From NCBI RefSeq assembly GCF_029893585.1, contig NZ_JARXYX010000017.1:124001-188000 (forward strand): a stretch of DNA of 64,000 nucleotides. Direction: 5' to 3'. The number at the start of each line of letters is the position of its first letter. Positions within the stretch are counted from its first letter, which is position 1. Under the pieces are notes generated by a model. The model did not search any database, had not been told where the DNA came from, and worked only from the letters and a program-made list of their open reading frames with translations. This DNA comes from Streptomyces sp. LBL (GTDB lineage Bacteria; Actinomycetota; Actinomycetes; Streptomycetales; Streptomycetaceae). The position numbers and the translations under genes are program-made. Below, in pieces: positions 54,436 through 63,589 of the stretch.

Positions 54436-54880
54436 GGCCTTCCGATCCTGCCACGGGGAGGGGGGCGGACGTGTGGTGCGGGGGCCGCGTTGGTGTGGCG
54501 CGGCGCAGGGGCCGGTGGGCGTCGGACCGGCGTGGTGTCGGACCGGCGTGGCGTAGGACCGGCGTGGCGGTCGGTCGGCCGTCGGTTCCCCGGTCGTGGC
54601 CAGAGGTGCAAGGGCCGCTGTCGCGAACGTGCGGGCGGTGTCACGAAGTGTCCGCCACCAGGTTGCCGCGCACAGGGTGACGAAGGGCGGGATGCCTGTC
54701 TCGCTACGTTACGGAACGTAGCAGAAGGGGGCGACGTCGTCACAGCTTGCGATCGTCAGGGCCGCACCTGACAAAAGACAAGGACAGGGCGGCCGGTTCC
54801 GGAATGATGATCCGTAAAAGTTGCGAGCCGGACGGCGGGTGGGGCCGGCGAAGGCGCCGATCTCTCGTACAGTTTGCGCC
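54436..54880. other. Gap before the Gly/Ser-linker protein, with repeat and dyad
   Basis: No gene is seen in 445 bases. It contains a 16-bp tandem repeat (54521-54568, three units of GTCGGACCGGCGTGGC type) and a perfect dyad CTACGTT/AACGTAG with loop ACGG (54704-54721). Divergent promoters for mutY and the next gene must be here; none is certain. Confidence 0.55.
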
Positions 54881-55720
54881 GTGGGATCTCTGCGCAATCC
54901 GGTCGGGCCGCTTCCCTCCACCATCTACTGGCGTCGGAGGGTCGTACTGGCGTCCGTGGTCGCCCTCTTGGCGCTGCTGATCGCCTGGATCGTGGCCTCG
55001 GACGGCGGAGGTGGCAAGAACGGTGCCGACGGGCCCAACGACAAGAATCCCTCCCCCACGACGATCACACCGGGTCCGTCCGGATCCGGGCCCGCGATCA
55101 GCCAAGCGCCGGGCGGGCGGGACGAGTCGAGCGGCAGCGACTCGGGCGGATCGGGGTCCGGCGGCGGAACGGGCGACGGCTCCGGGGGCGGTTCGGGTTC
55201 GAGTGCCGGTTCCGGTTCTGGCGGCTCCAGTGGGTCGGAGGGCTCGGGCGGCGGGGCTGCGGGCGGAGCGGGCGTCGGTGTCAGCACCGGCGACACACTC
55301 CCGGCCGGTTCCACGCTTCCCGACTGCACAGCGGGGGCGGTGAAGTTGACCGTGCGCAGCCTCCACAACGCGTACGGGCCGAATGACACCCCCGCACTGC
55401 TGGTGACCGCGACGAACTCCTCCGGCGACGAGTGCAAGGTCGATCTCGGGCCGAAGAAAGCGGTGCTGACCATCACTCAGGCGGGCAGTGAGGACGACTA
55501 CTGGTCCTCCGCGGACTGCCCCAAGGTCTCCGGCAGCCTGGTCTTCCGGGTCGCGGCCGGCAGCAGCATCACGTACCCCGTCAAGTGGGACCGCAAGCCG
55601 AGTGCTCCGCAGTGCGCGACGCCTTCCGCCAAGGCGGCCGGGGCGGGAACGTACCTGGTGGAGGCGAAGACGCCGGGGTTCGGGACGGTGCAGACGTCGT
55701 TCGTGCTGGAGAACGACTGA
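54881..55720 (+). CDS. Membrane-anchored secreted protein with Gly/Ser linker
   Basis: A 279-residue protein. A short cytoplasmic start (GSLRNPVGPLPSTIYWRRR) and one membrane helix (VVLASVVALLALLIAWIVAS) are followed by about 95 residues of Gly/Ser/Asp linker and a C-terminal beta-rich domain with four cysteines likely forming two disulfides (LPDCTAGAVKLTV, GDECKVDLGP, SADCPKVSGSLVF, APQCATPSAK). It resembles DUF4232-like surface domains but I assign no function. GTG 54881 is the chosen start. Confidence 0.8.
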   Translation: MGSLRNPVGPLPSTIYWRRRVVLASVVALLALLIAWIVASDGGGGKNGADGPNDKNPSPTTITPGPSGSGPAISQAPGGRDESSGSDSGGSGSGGGTGDGSGGGSGSSAGSGSGGSSGSEGSGGGAAGGAGVGVSTGDTLPAGSTLPDCTAGAVKLTVRSLHNAYGPNDTPALLVTATNSSGDECKVDLGPKKAVLTITQAGSEDDYWSSADCPKVSGSLVFRVAAGSSITYPVKWDRKPSAPQCATPSAKAAGAGTYLVEAKTPGFGTVQTSFVLEND

Positions 55721-55846
55721 GGGGTGCGTTGACGTCAAGGCGCCGGCCGCCGGGCCACCGGCTGGTGCTGGTGGCGGTACTGGCGCAGGCGCTGACGCCG
55801 AGGGGTGGGTCGCGCTCGTCCCCTCGCGTCGGCCGCCCGCGGCTCG

Positions 55847-56971
55847 TCAGACGTACCGCTCCAGGATCGACGACTCGGCCAACCGTGACAGCCCCTCGCG
55901 CACGCTTCGCGCCCGCGCCTCGCCGACCCCGTCCACCGTCTGCAGGTCGTCCACGCTCGCGGCGAGCAGCTTCTGCAGGCCCCCGAAGTGTTCCACCAAG
56001 CGGTCGATGATCGCGCCCGGCAGCCTCGGTACCTTCGCCAGCAGGCGGAAGCCGCGCGGGGACACCGCGGAGTCGAGGGCCTCCGGGGACCCCGTGTAGC
56101 CCAACGCACGGGCGACCGTGGGCAGTTCGAGAAGTTCGGCGTGGCTGAGCGCGTTGAGTTCGTACAGCGCCTCCTCGACCGTGCGGGAGCGCTTCGCGGT
56201 GGGCTCGGGGACGTAGTCCCGGACGACCAGTTCACGCTCGGGCTCCACGCCGGCGATCAACTCGTCCAGCTGGAGCGTCAGCAGCCGCCCGTCCGTGCCG
56301 AGCTCGACCACGTACTCCGCGATCTCCGTGGCGATACGGCGGACCATCTCCAGGCGCTGGGCCACGGCCGAGACGTCCCGGACGGTCACCAGGTCCTCGA
56401 TCTCCAGAGCGGAGAGCGTGCCCGCGACCTCGTCGAGGCGGAGCTTGTAGCGCTCGAGGGTCGCGAGGGCCTGGTTGGCGCGGGACAGGATCGCGGCCGA
56501 GTCCTCCAGGACGCGGCGCTGGCCGTCGACGTACAGGGCGATCAGCCGCATCGACTGGGAGACCGAGACGACCGGGAAGCCGACCTGCTTGCTCACCCGG
56601 TCCGCGGTGCGGTGCCGGGTGCCCGTCTCCTCGGTGGGGATCGCCGGGTCGGGGAGCAGTTGGACGCCCGCCCGGAGGATTTTCGACAGGTCGGAGGAGA
56701 GCACGATGCCGCCGTCGAGCTTGCACAGCTCCCGCAGCCGCGTCGCCGTGAACTCGACATCCAGGATGAAACCGCCCGTACACATCGATTCGACGGTCTT
56801 GTCGGAGCCGAGCAGGATGAGGCCGCCGGTGTTGCCGCGCAGGACCCGCTCAAGGCCGTCGCGCAGGGCCATACCGGGCGCCACGGCGCTCAGTGCGGCG
56901 CGCATGAGACCGTCGGCGCCGGAACTCCCGCCGGACTTTCCGGGAGCTGCTGCCCGGTCGTTGGCTGCCAC
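55847..56971 (-). CDS. disA: DNA integrity scanning protein DisA (diadenylate cyclase)
   Basis: A 374-residue enzyme that makes cyclic di-AMP from two ATP and pauses at DNA branches. The cyclase motifs are LDGGIVLSSDL and GTRHRTADRV. A long helical linker and a RuvA-like helix-hairpin-helix end (LQTVDGVGEARARSVREGL) follow. GTG 56971 (AANDRAAAPGKSGG) gives the 374 residues usual in Streptomyces, with GGAGGAG upstream. It lies 80 bases after radA on the same strand, the common actinobacterial order. Confidence 0.95.
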   Translation of the reverse strand: MAANDRAAAPGKSGGSSGADGLMRAALSAVAPGMALRDGLERVLRGNTGGLILLGSDKTVESMCTGGFILDVEFTATRLRELCKLDGGIVLSSDLSKILRAGVQLLPDPAIPTEETGTRHRTADRVSKQVGFPVVSVSQSMRLIALYVDGQRRVLEDSAAILSRANQALATLERYKLRLDEVAGTLSALEIEDLVTVRDVSAVAQRLEMVRRIATEIAEYVVELGTDGRLLTLQLDELIAGVEPERELVVRDYVPEPTAKRSRTVEEALYELNALSHAELLELPTVARALGYTGSPEALDSAVSPRGFRLLAKVPRLPGAIIDRLVEHFGGLQKLLAASVDDLQTVDGVGEARARSVREGLSRLAESSILERYV

Positions 56972-57051
56972 TGCACTCCTCCGGTCGCGGGTTCTGGGGC
57001 GCTCACGTTCGCACAAGCGGTTCGTACGGACGGGCGAGACCAGGGCAAAGT

Positions 57052-58461
57052 CTACCGGCGGTCTTCGTCGTCCCGTGGGGCCTCTCGCCTACGAGAGCGC
57101 GGAAGGACCCTCAGAGCATCTCCTATGTCGGCGACTTCCAGGACCTTCATGCCCGCCGGGACCTTGCCCGGATCGCCCGGTACGAGGGCGTGCGTGAAGC
57201 CCAGGCGGTGTGCTTCGGCGAGCCGGCGCTGCACCCCTGTAACCCTTCTGACCTCGCCCGCGAGGCCCACCTCGCCGATCGCGACGAGGTTCTTCGGGAG
57301 CGGGGTGTCACTGGCCGCCGAGGCCAGCGCGAGGGCGATGGCGAGGTCGGCGGCGGGTTCCGACAACTTCACACCGCCCACCGTCGCGGAGTAGATGTCC
57401 CTTTTGCCCAGAGCGCTGATTTTTCCGCGCTGTTCCAGGACGGCGAGCATCATCGACACCCGGGAGGTCTCCAGACCGGAGGTCGTACGCCTCGGGGAGG
57501 GGATCTGCGAGTCCACCGTGAGCGCCTGCACCTCTGCGACCAGCGGGCGGCGGCCCTCCAGAGTGACGGTCAGGCAGGTGCCGGGCACCGGTTCGGCACG
57601 CCGGGTCAGGAACAGCCCGCTGGGGTCGGCGAGACCCACGATGCCCTCGTCGTGCAGTTCGAAGCAGCCGACCTCGTCGGTGGCGCCGTAGCGGTTCTTG
57701 ACGCCTCGTACGAGCCTCAGGCGCGCGTGCCGGTCGCCCTCGAAGCTCAGCACGACGTCCACGAGGTGCTCCAGGAGGCGCGGGCCCGCGATCGCGCCGT
57801 CCTTGGTGACATGGCCCACCAGGATGGTGGACATACCGCGCTCCTTGGAGGCGCGGATCAGAGCCCCCGCCACCTCCCGCACCTGGGCCATGCCGCCGGG
57901 TGCGCCGTCGATCTCCGGGGAGGCCACCGTCTGCACCGAGTCGACGATCAGCAGGGACGGCTTCACCGCGTCCAAGTGGCCGAGCACCGCGGCCAGATCG
58001 GTTTCGGCGGCGAGATACAGGTGGTCCGCGATCGCCCCGATGCGGTCCGCGCGCATCCGGACCTGGCTCGCCGACTCCTCGCCGGTGACATAGAGGGTGC
58101 GGTGCTCGTCGGTCGCCGACTTGGCCGCCACGTCCAGCAGGAGGGTGGACTTGCCGACGCCGGGCTCGCCCGCGAGGAGGGCGACCGCGCCGGGCACCAG
58201 GCCCCCGCCGAGCACCCGGTCCAACTCGGGCACGCCGGTGGGGCGGGCGGTCGCCTGCCGGCCGTCGACCTGCCCGATGGGCAGAGCGGAGGTGGTGACG
58301 CGGCCCGGTGCCGTCGTCCGCACGGCGGGCGTGCCGTACTCCTCGACCGTCCCCCAGGCCTGGCACTCGGGGCAGCGGCCGAGCCACTTCGCCGTCTGCC
58401 AGCCGCACTCGGTGCAGCGGTAGGACGGACGCTCCTTGGCGGACTTCGTACGCACAGCCAT
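57052..58461 (-). CDS. radA: DNA repair protein RadA
   Basis: A 469-residue recombination helicase-like protein. The N-terminal zinc finger is CTECGWQTAKWLGRCPEC, the RecA-like domain has GEPGVGKSTLL and LLIVDSVQTV, the RadA-specific KNRYG motif follows, and a Lon-like C-terminal domain closes the protein (IALALASAASDTPLP, NLVAIGEVGLAGEVRRV). It helps to process recombination intermediates and is coupled in many bacteria to DisA, its neighbour here. ATG 58461 is the start. Confidence 0.95.
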   Translation of the reverse strand: MAVRTKSAKERPSYRCTECGWQTAKWLGRCPECQAWGTVEEYGTPAVRTTAPGRVTTSALPIGQVDGRQATARPTGVPELDRVLGGGLVPGAVALLAGEPGVGKSTLLLDVAAKSATDEHRTLYVTGEESASQVRMRADRIGAIADHLYLAAETDLAAVLGHLDAVKPSLLIVDSVQTVASPEIDGAPGGMAQVREVAGALIRASKERGMSTILVGHVTKDGAIAGPRLLEHLVDVVLSFEGDRHARLRLVRGVKNRYGATDEVGCFELHDEGIVGLADPSGLFLTRRAEPVPGTCLTVTLEGRRPLVAEVQALTVDSQIPSPRRTTSGLETSRVSMMLAVLEQRGKISALGKRDIYSATVGGVKLSEPAADLAIALALASAASDTPLPKNLVAIGEVGLAGEVRRVTGVQRRLAEAHRLGFTHALVPGDPGKVPAGMKVLEVADIGDALRVLPRSRRREAPRDDEDRR

Positions 58462-58692
58462 GCACGAACCGTAACCGCCACCACTGACAACGCCGACAGC
58501 GACCGCCGCGGGCGCCCCGAACGACCGGGCGCCCCTCTCACTGCCACCCATGCGAACCGGCCACCCACGACTCGAACAAGCCGCGGAACGAGTCGTTCCT
58601 GTCCCCTATTGAGGGATCGTTTCACCCGTATGGATTAAAAGTGCTGAAGGGACAAGAAGGGGCGAACGTGCGCCCCCTACGGTCCACGGGTG

Positions 58693-60489
58693 ATGAGCAG
58701 CAGTCCGGAGACCTCGACCCGCATCACCGGCGCACACCGGGCGCACCGGGAGGCGCGCGACCGCGCGGCGGCGCGCACGCTGGCGCAGCGCCCGCCCGTG
58801 GGCTACGAGCCGTACCTGGACGGCCTGTTCACCTACTGCCTGTCCGTGCTGTGCGACCACGACGGGACCACCGCCGCCCTCGGCGACGTCCTCGTGCTCG
58901 CCGAGAAGCGCCGCGGCCCGGAGGCTCCCGGGGACCGCAGGGCCTGGCTGTACGCCCTGGCCCGCTGGGCCTGTCTGCGCAAACTGGCCGAGGCCAGGCA
59001 GAAACGCCAGGCCACGCATGCCGCGGGCCGCACCGGCACCGACCGGCGTCGGAGCGCGCAACCCGCCACCCCGCCGGTCTCCGATGAGACCCGGGAGGAG
59101 CGCCGCCGCGAACTGGCCCTGCTCGCCTGGCCGGAGGCCGCCGGCACCACCCCGGAGCAGCGCGAGGCGCTCGAACTCGCCGTACGCCACCACCTCGCCG
59201 TCCACGAGGTCGCCGCCGTCCTCGGCCTGGACCTCGCCGCCGCGCGGGAGCTGCTCGCCTCCGCCGCCTGCGAGGTCGAGCGCACCCGCGCGGCCCTCGC
59301 CGTCGTGGAGACCGGCAGCTGCCCGAGCGTCGCCCGGCTCGCCGGTGACCACCAGCTGGTGCTCAGTACGGCCCTGCGCCGTGAACTCGTCCGGCACGTC
59401 GACGACTGCCCGCACTGCCGCCGTACCGCCGAACGCGCGGTCCCCGGCCATTGGCCCGGCGCTGCCGTCACCCCCGCGGAACTGCCGGTCCTCCCGGCGC
59501 CCCGCGCGGCCCTGCACGTGGCGATGGCGCACTCCCCGCGCGCGCGGGGCACCGCGCCCCGCTTCGACCGGCGCGGCTTCCCGATGGACCCCAAGGACCG
59601 CAGCGCGCGAAGGGACCGCCTCCGCGCGAGGGCCGTGACCACGACCGTCATCGCCACCGTCGTCGCCGCCCCGGTGGTGGCCCTGTGGGCCGCCTACCGG
59701 TCCACCCCGACCGGCGAGGACCCGGGCGGTGGCGTCGCCAGCACCAGCGAGGCGCACGGCCCCGGCGCGCTCGACGGCGAGGAGGCCGCCAGCGGTTACG
59801 AGAACGCCGGCAACGCCAGGACCAGACCCGGCGGCCGCTTCACCCGCGGCGACGAGCCCGACGTCTCCGTGGAGGTCATCAGCGCAACCGGCGCCGCCAG
59901 GAAAGGCACCGGACATCTGGAGGTCGTGGCCGGCAACAGGGGCGACACCACGCTGATCACGCTCACCGCGACCGGCTCGGCGCCCGTGCGCTGGTCCGCG
60001 ACCACCGGAGCCGACTGGCTCTACCTCAACCAGGCCTCGGGAACCCTCGCACCCGGCGAGACATTGACGATCAAGGTGTACGTCGACCATCTGCGCGAGC
60101 CGTCCGGGTTCTGGAGCGCGCGCGTGGCGATCTCACCGGCGGGCGCCATCGTCTCCATCGCCGGCTATGGCACCGCCCCGAGCCACTCCGCCCCCAGCCA
60201 CTCCGCCCCCGAACCGACAGACCCCGAACCGACAGACCTCGGTCACGGACCCGGCCACCACGGATCCGTCCCCGGCACCCCCAGCCGCCCGTCCCCGTCC
60301 CCGTCCGGCCGGGGCCCGGACCCGGCGACCCCGCCCTCCTCGGGCCCCGTGCCGACCGACCCGCCCTCGTCCTCCAGCCCGGCACCGGCGCCCTCCGACC
60401 CGGCGCCCACGGCCCCGGCGCCCTCCGACCCGGGGAGCTCGGCGCCGACACCCGTGGAGGGCAGCGACCCGAGCCCGTCCACGTCGTAG
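58693..60489 (+). CDS. Membrane protein joining sigma-like and anti-sigma-like cytoplasmic regions to an extracellular BACON domain
   Basis: A 598-residue protein with an unusual layout. Residues about 40-100 resemble sigma region 2 (GYEPYLDGLFTYCLSVLCDH). Residues about 150-205 resemble region 4 (TPEQREALELAVRHHLAVHE, VAAVLGLDLAAARELLASAA). Then comes a zinc anti-sigma-type motif H235xxxC239xxC242 (RHVDDCPHCRR). A membrane helix at about 314-335 leads to an outside BACON domain (about 385-480: ATTGADWLYLNQASGTLAPG) and a long Pro/Ser tail. BACON domains bind carbohydrate or mucin in known cases. The start is ATG 58693 or GTG 58690. It could be a membrane-tethered transcription regulator; this is inference. 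Confidence 0.75.
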   Translation: MSSSPETSTRITGAHRAHREARDRAAARTLAQRPPVGYEPYLDGLFTYCLSVLCDHDGTTAALGDVLVLAEKRRGPEAPGDRRAWLYALARWACLRKLAEARQKRQATHAAGRTGTDRRRSAQPATPPVSDETREERRRELALLAWPEAAGTTPEQREALELAVRHHLAVHEVAAVLGLDLAAARELLASAACEVERTRAALAVVETGSCPSVARLAGDHQLVLSTALRRELVRHVDDCPHCRRTAERAVPGHWPGAAVTPAELPVLPAPRAALHVAMAHSPRARGTAPRFDRRGFPMDPKDRSARRDRLRARAVTTTVIATVVAAPVVALWAAYRSTPTGEDPGGGVASTSEAHGPGALDGEEAASGYENAGNARTRPGGRFTRGDEPDVSVEVISATGAARKGTGHLEVVAGNRGDTTLITLTATGSAPVRWSATTGADWLYLNQASGTLAPGETLTIKVYVDHLREPSGFWSARVAISPAGAIVSIAGYGTAPSHSAPSHSAPEPTDPEPTDLGHGPGHHGSVPGTPSRPSPSPSGRGPDPATPPSSGPVPTDPPSSSSPAPAPSDPAPTAPAPSDPGSSAPTPVEGSDPSPSTS

Positions 60490-60534
60490 GCACAGGCCTC
60501 GTCAGCGCGGCGTCAGAGGCTGGTCGGAGCGTCG

Positions 60535-61383
60535 TCAGACCACAGGATCCGCCGGATGCGATGCCAGCAGGGGCAGCTGCGAGGCAAGGCGCTCCTCGCA
60601 CAGCTCGACCAGGCGGTCGTAGCCCGCCTTGCCCATCAGCTCCACCAGCTCCGGCCGGTAGGACACGTACACCGGATCGCCCGCGCCGTGCGCCGAGGTC
60701 GCCGACGTGCACCACCAGTGCAGGTCGTGGCCGCCCGGACCCCAGCCCCGACGGTCGTACTCACCGATCGACACCTGGAGCACGCGGGTGTCGTCGGGCC
60801 GGTCGATCCAGTCGTACGTCCGCCGCACCGGCAGCTGCCAGCAGACGTCCGGCTTGGTCTCCAGCGGCTCCCGGCCCTCCTTCAGGGCGAGGATGTGCAG
60901 CGAGCAGCCCGCGCCGCCCGCGAAACCGGGCCGGTTCTGGAAGACGCACGAGCCCTGGAAGGGACGCGTCTGCCGATCCCCGTCCTCGTCCTCCGAGACC
61001 CAGCCGTTGGCCCGGCCCTCGTCGTGGTGCTGCCAGATGTCCGGAGTGAGCCGGGCCACATGGCCGGCGACCCGCTTCTCGTCGTCCTCGTCGGAGAAGT
61101 GGGCACCCAAGCTGCAGCACCCGTCGTCCGCGCGGCCCTCCTGGATGCCCTGGCAGCCGCTGCCGAAGATGCAGTTCCAGCGAGAGGTCAGCCATGTCAG
61201 ATCGCAGCGGAAGACCTGCTCGTCGTCCGCCGGATCAGGGAACTCCACCCATGCGCGCGCGAAGTCGAGGCCCTTCTCGTCGGTTTCCAGGGCCTTCCTC
61301 GACTTCTTCGGTGCTTTCGCCTGCGAAGAACCCTGGAGCGATGTGACCGTCTTGTCGTTCTTCGCCTTTTTCGTCTTTGGCAC
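60535..61383 (-). CDS. Cys-rich conserved hypothetical protein
   Basis: A 282-residue cytosolic protein of unknown function. The first 35 residues are Lys-rich (MPKTKKAKNDKTVTSLQGS). The body has clustered cysteines: RCDLTWLTSRWNCIFGSGCQ, then DDGCCSLGAHFSDEDDE, then GSCVFQNRPGF, GAGCSLHIL, KPDVCWQLP and WWCTSAT. The spacing suggests a bound metal or iron-sulfur cluster, as in YkgJ-like proteins. GTG 61383 lies 95 bases from the divergent ppx-like start. Confidence 0.75.
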   Translation of the reverse strand: MPKTKKAKNDKTVTSLQGSSQAKAPKKSRKALETDEKGLDFARAWVEFPDPADDEQVFRCDLTWLTSRWNCIFGSGCQGIQEGRADDGCCSLGAHFSDEDDEKRVAGHVARLTPDIWQHHDEGRANGWVSEDEDGDRQTRPFQGSCVFQNRPGFAGGAGCSLHILALKEGREPLETKPDVCWQLPVRRTYDWIDRPDDTRVLQVSIGEYDRRGWGPGGHDLHWWCTSATSAHGAGDPVYVSYRPELVELMGKAGYDRLVELCEERLASQLPLLASHPADPVV

Positions 61384-61478
61384 CCGTCCAGGGTAAGTCG
61401 CCCGAGGCCGGTCCAGGGACAGCCGCGAGTGCGACTCCGGGGGCGGTGTCCGGCTCCGCTGGCAGTAGCGTTCCGTAC

Positions 61479-62411
61479 ATGAGACTCGGTGTCCTCGACG
61501 TGGGATCGAACACGGTGCATCTGCTGGTGATGGACGCGCACCCAGGGGCGTGCCCGCTGCCCGCCCACTCGCACAAGGCGGAGTTGCGCCTTGCCGAACT
61601 CCTGGACGAAGCCGGAGCGATCGGCCCTCCGGGGGTCGACAAACTCGTCGGCGTCATCCAGGAGGCCCTCCAGGCCGCCGAGGACAAGGGCGTCGAGGAT
61701 CTGCTGCCGTTCGCCACCTCCGCCGTGCGCGAGGCCAGCAACGCCGACGACGTCCTCGCGCGCGTGCAGGCCGAGACCGGCGTCGACCTGCAGGTCCTCA
61801 CCGGCTCCGAGGAGGCCCGCCTCACCTTCCTCGCCGCCCGCCGCTGGTTCGGCTGGTCGGCCGGAAAACTGCTGGTCCTGGACATCGGCGGCGGCTCCCT
61901 GGAGATCGCGTACGGCATGGACGAGGAACCGGACGCGGCCGTGTCGCTGCCGCTCGGCGCCGGCCGCCTCACCGCGGGCTGGCTTCCCGGCGACCCCCCG
62001 GACCCAGAGGCGATACGGTCCCTGCGCCGCCATGTCCGCGCCCAGATCGCCCGTACGGTCGGCGAGTTCACCCGCTTCGGCCCGCCCGACCACGTGGTCG
62101 CCACGTCCAAGACCTTCAAGCAGCTGGCCCGCCTGGCCGGCGCGGCCCGCTCCGCCGAGGGCCTCTACGTCGAGCGTGAACTCAAGCGGGAGTCCCTGGA
62201 GGCGTGGGTGCCGAGGCTCTCCGGTATGACGACGGCCGAGCGAGCCGACCTGCCGGGCGTCTCCGAGGGCCGCGCGGGCCAACTCCTCGCCGGTGCCCTG
62301 GTCGCCGAGGGCGCGATGGACCTGTTCGGTGTGGAGACGGTGGACATCTGTCCGTGGGCACTGAGGGAAGGCGTGATCCTTCGGAAACTCGACCACATGG
62401 GGTCGGTGTAG
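61479..62411 (+). CDS. ppx: Ppx/GppA phosphatase family protein
   Basis: A 310-residue ASKHA-fold enzyme acting on polyphosphate or (p)ppGpp-type substrates. The two phosphate-binding loops are LGVLDVGSNTVHLLV and LVLDIGGGSLEIAYG; TSAVREASNADDVL and LTGSEEARLTF are also family marks. It is the short, single-domain form common in actinobacteria (their Ppx1/Ppx2 class). ATG 61479 is the start. The next gene, a TIM-barrel isomerase, follows after 181 bases. Confidence 0.9.
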   Translation: MRLGVLDVGSNTVHLLVMDAHPGACPLPAHSHKAELRLAELLDEAGAIGPPGVDKLVGVIQEALQAAEDKGVEDLLPFATSAVREASNADDVLARVQAETGVDLQVLTGSEEARLTFLAARRWFGWSAGKLLVLDIGGGSLEIAYGMDEEPDAAVSLPLGAGRLTAGWLPGDPPDPEAIRSLRRHVRAQIARTVGEFTRFGPPDHVVATSKTFKQLARLAGAARSAEGLYVERELKRESLEAWVPRLSGMTTAERADLPGVSEGRAGQLLAGALVAEGAMDLFGVETVDICPWALREGVILRKLDHMGSV

Positions 62412-62438
62412 GCCGAGGGACTCGGTGTGGCGCTCCTG

Positions 62439-62520
62439 AAGGGGCGCGGGGAACTGCGCGATCAACCACAAGGCACCCGCACCCGCAGTCATCCCCGCAT
62501 CCGCACCCGCACCCGCCCTC
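62439..62520. repeat. Streptomyces-type intergenic element followed by GCACCC repeats
   Basis: GGGGCGCGGGGAACTGCGCG (62441-62460), then ATCAACCACAAGGCACCCGC, matches a sequence I know as frequent between genes in Streptomyces chromosomes. It is followed by irregular GCACCCGCA and CCGCAT copies to about 62520. It carries no gene and lies between ppx and the isomerase gene. Confidence 0.6.
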
Positions 62521-62592
62521 GTCCGTGGCGAACACCACAACTGCGAAGAGGTACCCCGCACCCACCCGACCGCACCCCTTAGGCTGGCCCGC

Positions 62593-63423
62593 GTGGCTGA
62601 ACCAAGGGACGTAGTCCGCATCCCGGATGCGAAGGTCGCCCTGTCGACGGCCTCCGTCTACCCCGAATCGACGGCGACGGCCTTCGAGATCGCCGCGCGC
62701 CTCGGATACGACGGCGTCGAGGTCATGGTGTGGACCGACCCCGTCAGCCAGGACATCGAAGCGCTGCGCAGACTCAGCGACTACCACGGCATCCCGATCC
62801 TCGCCGTGCACGCCCCCTGCCTGCTCATCACGCAGCGCGTGTGGTCCACCGACCCCTGGGTCAAACTCCAGCGCGCCCGCGCGGCCGCCGAGAAGCTCGG
62901 CGCGTCCACGGTCGTCGTCCATCCGCCGTTCCGCTGGCAGCGCCAGTACGCCCGTGACTTCGTCACCGGGATCTGGCGCATGGCGAACGAGACGGACGTA
63001 CGGTTCGCCGTCGAGAACATGTACCCCTGGCGTTACCGCGACCGCGAGATGCTCGCCTACGCGCCCGACTGGGACGTGACGAAGGACGACTACCGGCACT
63101 TCACGATCGATCTCAGCCACACCGCCACGGCCCGCACGGACGCGATCCAGATGATCGACCGCATGGGTGACCGTCTCGGGCACGTCCACCTCGCCGACGG
63201 CCGAGGCTCGGCGAAGGACGAGCACCTGATTCCCGGCCGCGGCACCCAGCCCTGCGCCGAGCTGCTGGAACGTCTCGCCCGGACCGGTTTCGACGGCCAC
63301 GTGGTCATCGAGGTCAACACCCGCCGGGCCATGTCCAGCGCCGAACGCGATGCCGACCTCGCCGAGGCCCTGGCCTTCACCCGCCTGTACCTGGCCTCCG
63401 CCGTGAAGGTGCCCCGGCGGTGA
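62593..63423 (+). CDS. Sugar-phosphate isomerase/epimerase-like TIM-barrel protein
   Basis: A 276-residue protein of the AP-endonuclease-2/xylose-isomerase-like fold: VALSTASVYPESTATAFEIA, GYDGVEVMVWTD, LAVHAPCLL, STVVVHPPFRWQRQYAR, VRFAVENMYPWR, HVHLADGRGSAKDEHLIPG and HVVIEVNT, with the metal-binding His and Glu residues in place. The substrate is not known. The gene precedes ilvD. Its stop codon falls inside a 17-bp tandem array, so the last residues (VKVPRR) come from the repeat. GTG 62593 is the start. Confidence 0.87.
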   Translation: MAEPRDVVRIPDAKVALSTASVYPESTATAFEIAARLGYDGVEVMVWTDPVSQDIEALRRLSDYHGIPILAVHAPCLLITQRVWSTDPWVKLQRARAAAEKLGASTVVVHPPFRWQRQYARDFVTGIWRMANETDVRFAVENMYPWRYRDREMLAYAPDWDVTKDDYRHFTIDLSHTATARTDAIQMIDRMGDRLGHVHLADGRGSAKDEHLIPGRGTQPCAELLERLARTGFDGHVVIEVNTRRAMSSAERDADLAEALAFTRLYLASAVKVPRR

Positions 63424-63470
63424 AGGTGCCCCGGCGGTGAAGGTGCCCCGGCCGTGAAGGTGCCCCGGCC
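63403..63470. repeat. 17-bp tandem array across the isomerase stop codon
   Basis: Four head-to-tail units of GTGAAGGTGCCCCGGCG type (starts 63403, 63420, 63437, 63454). The TGA stop lies in the second unit. Since 17 is not a multiple of three, gain or loss of a unit upstream of the stop would change the C-terminus. Confidence 0.9.
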
Positions 63471-63589
63471 GCCTCGGCGGCCCCCCGGCCACGAGACGCG
63501 CATCCCGCATTCCGGACACCCCGTCCCGACCCCTGGATGACCGGCGTACGCTCAATAGCAGTCAGATCTGTCTGAAGGAGCGAGCGACG

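Noticed and set aside
54704..54760. SigE-dependent promoter (GGAAC box) before the Gly/Ser-linker gene
   Set aside because: GGAAC occurs at 54713, but no GTCT-type -10 is found at the right spacing and the box belongs to a dyad.
59451..61049. 532-codon plus-strand frame
   Set aside because: It lies in another frame of the BACON-domain gene and opposite the Cys-rich gene; Arg/Pro-rich shadow composition.
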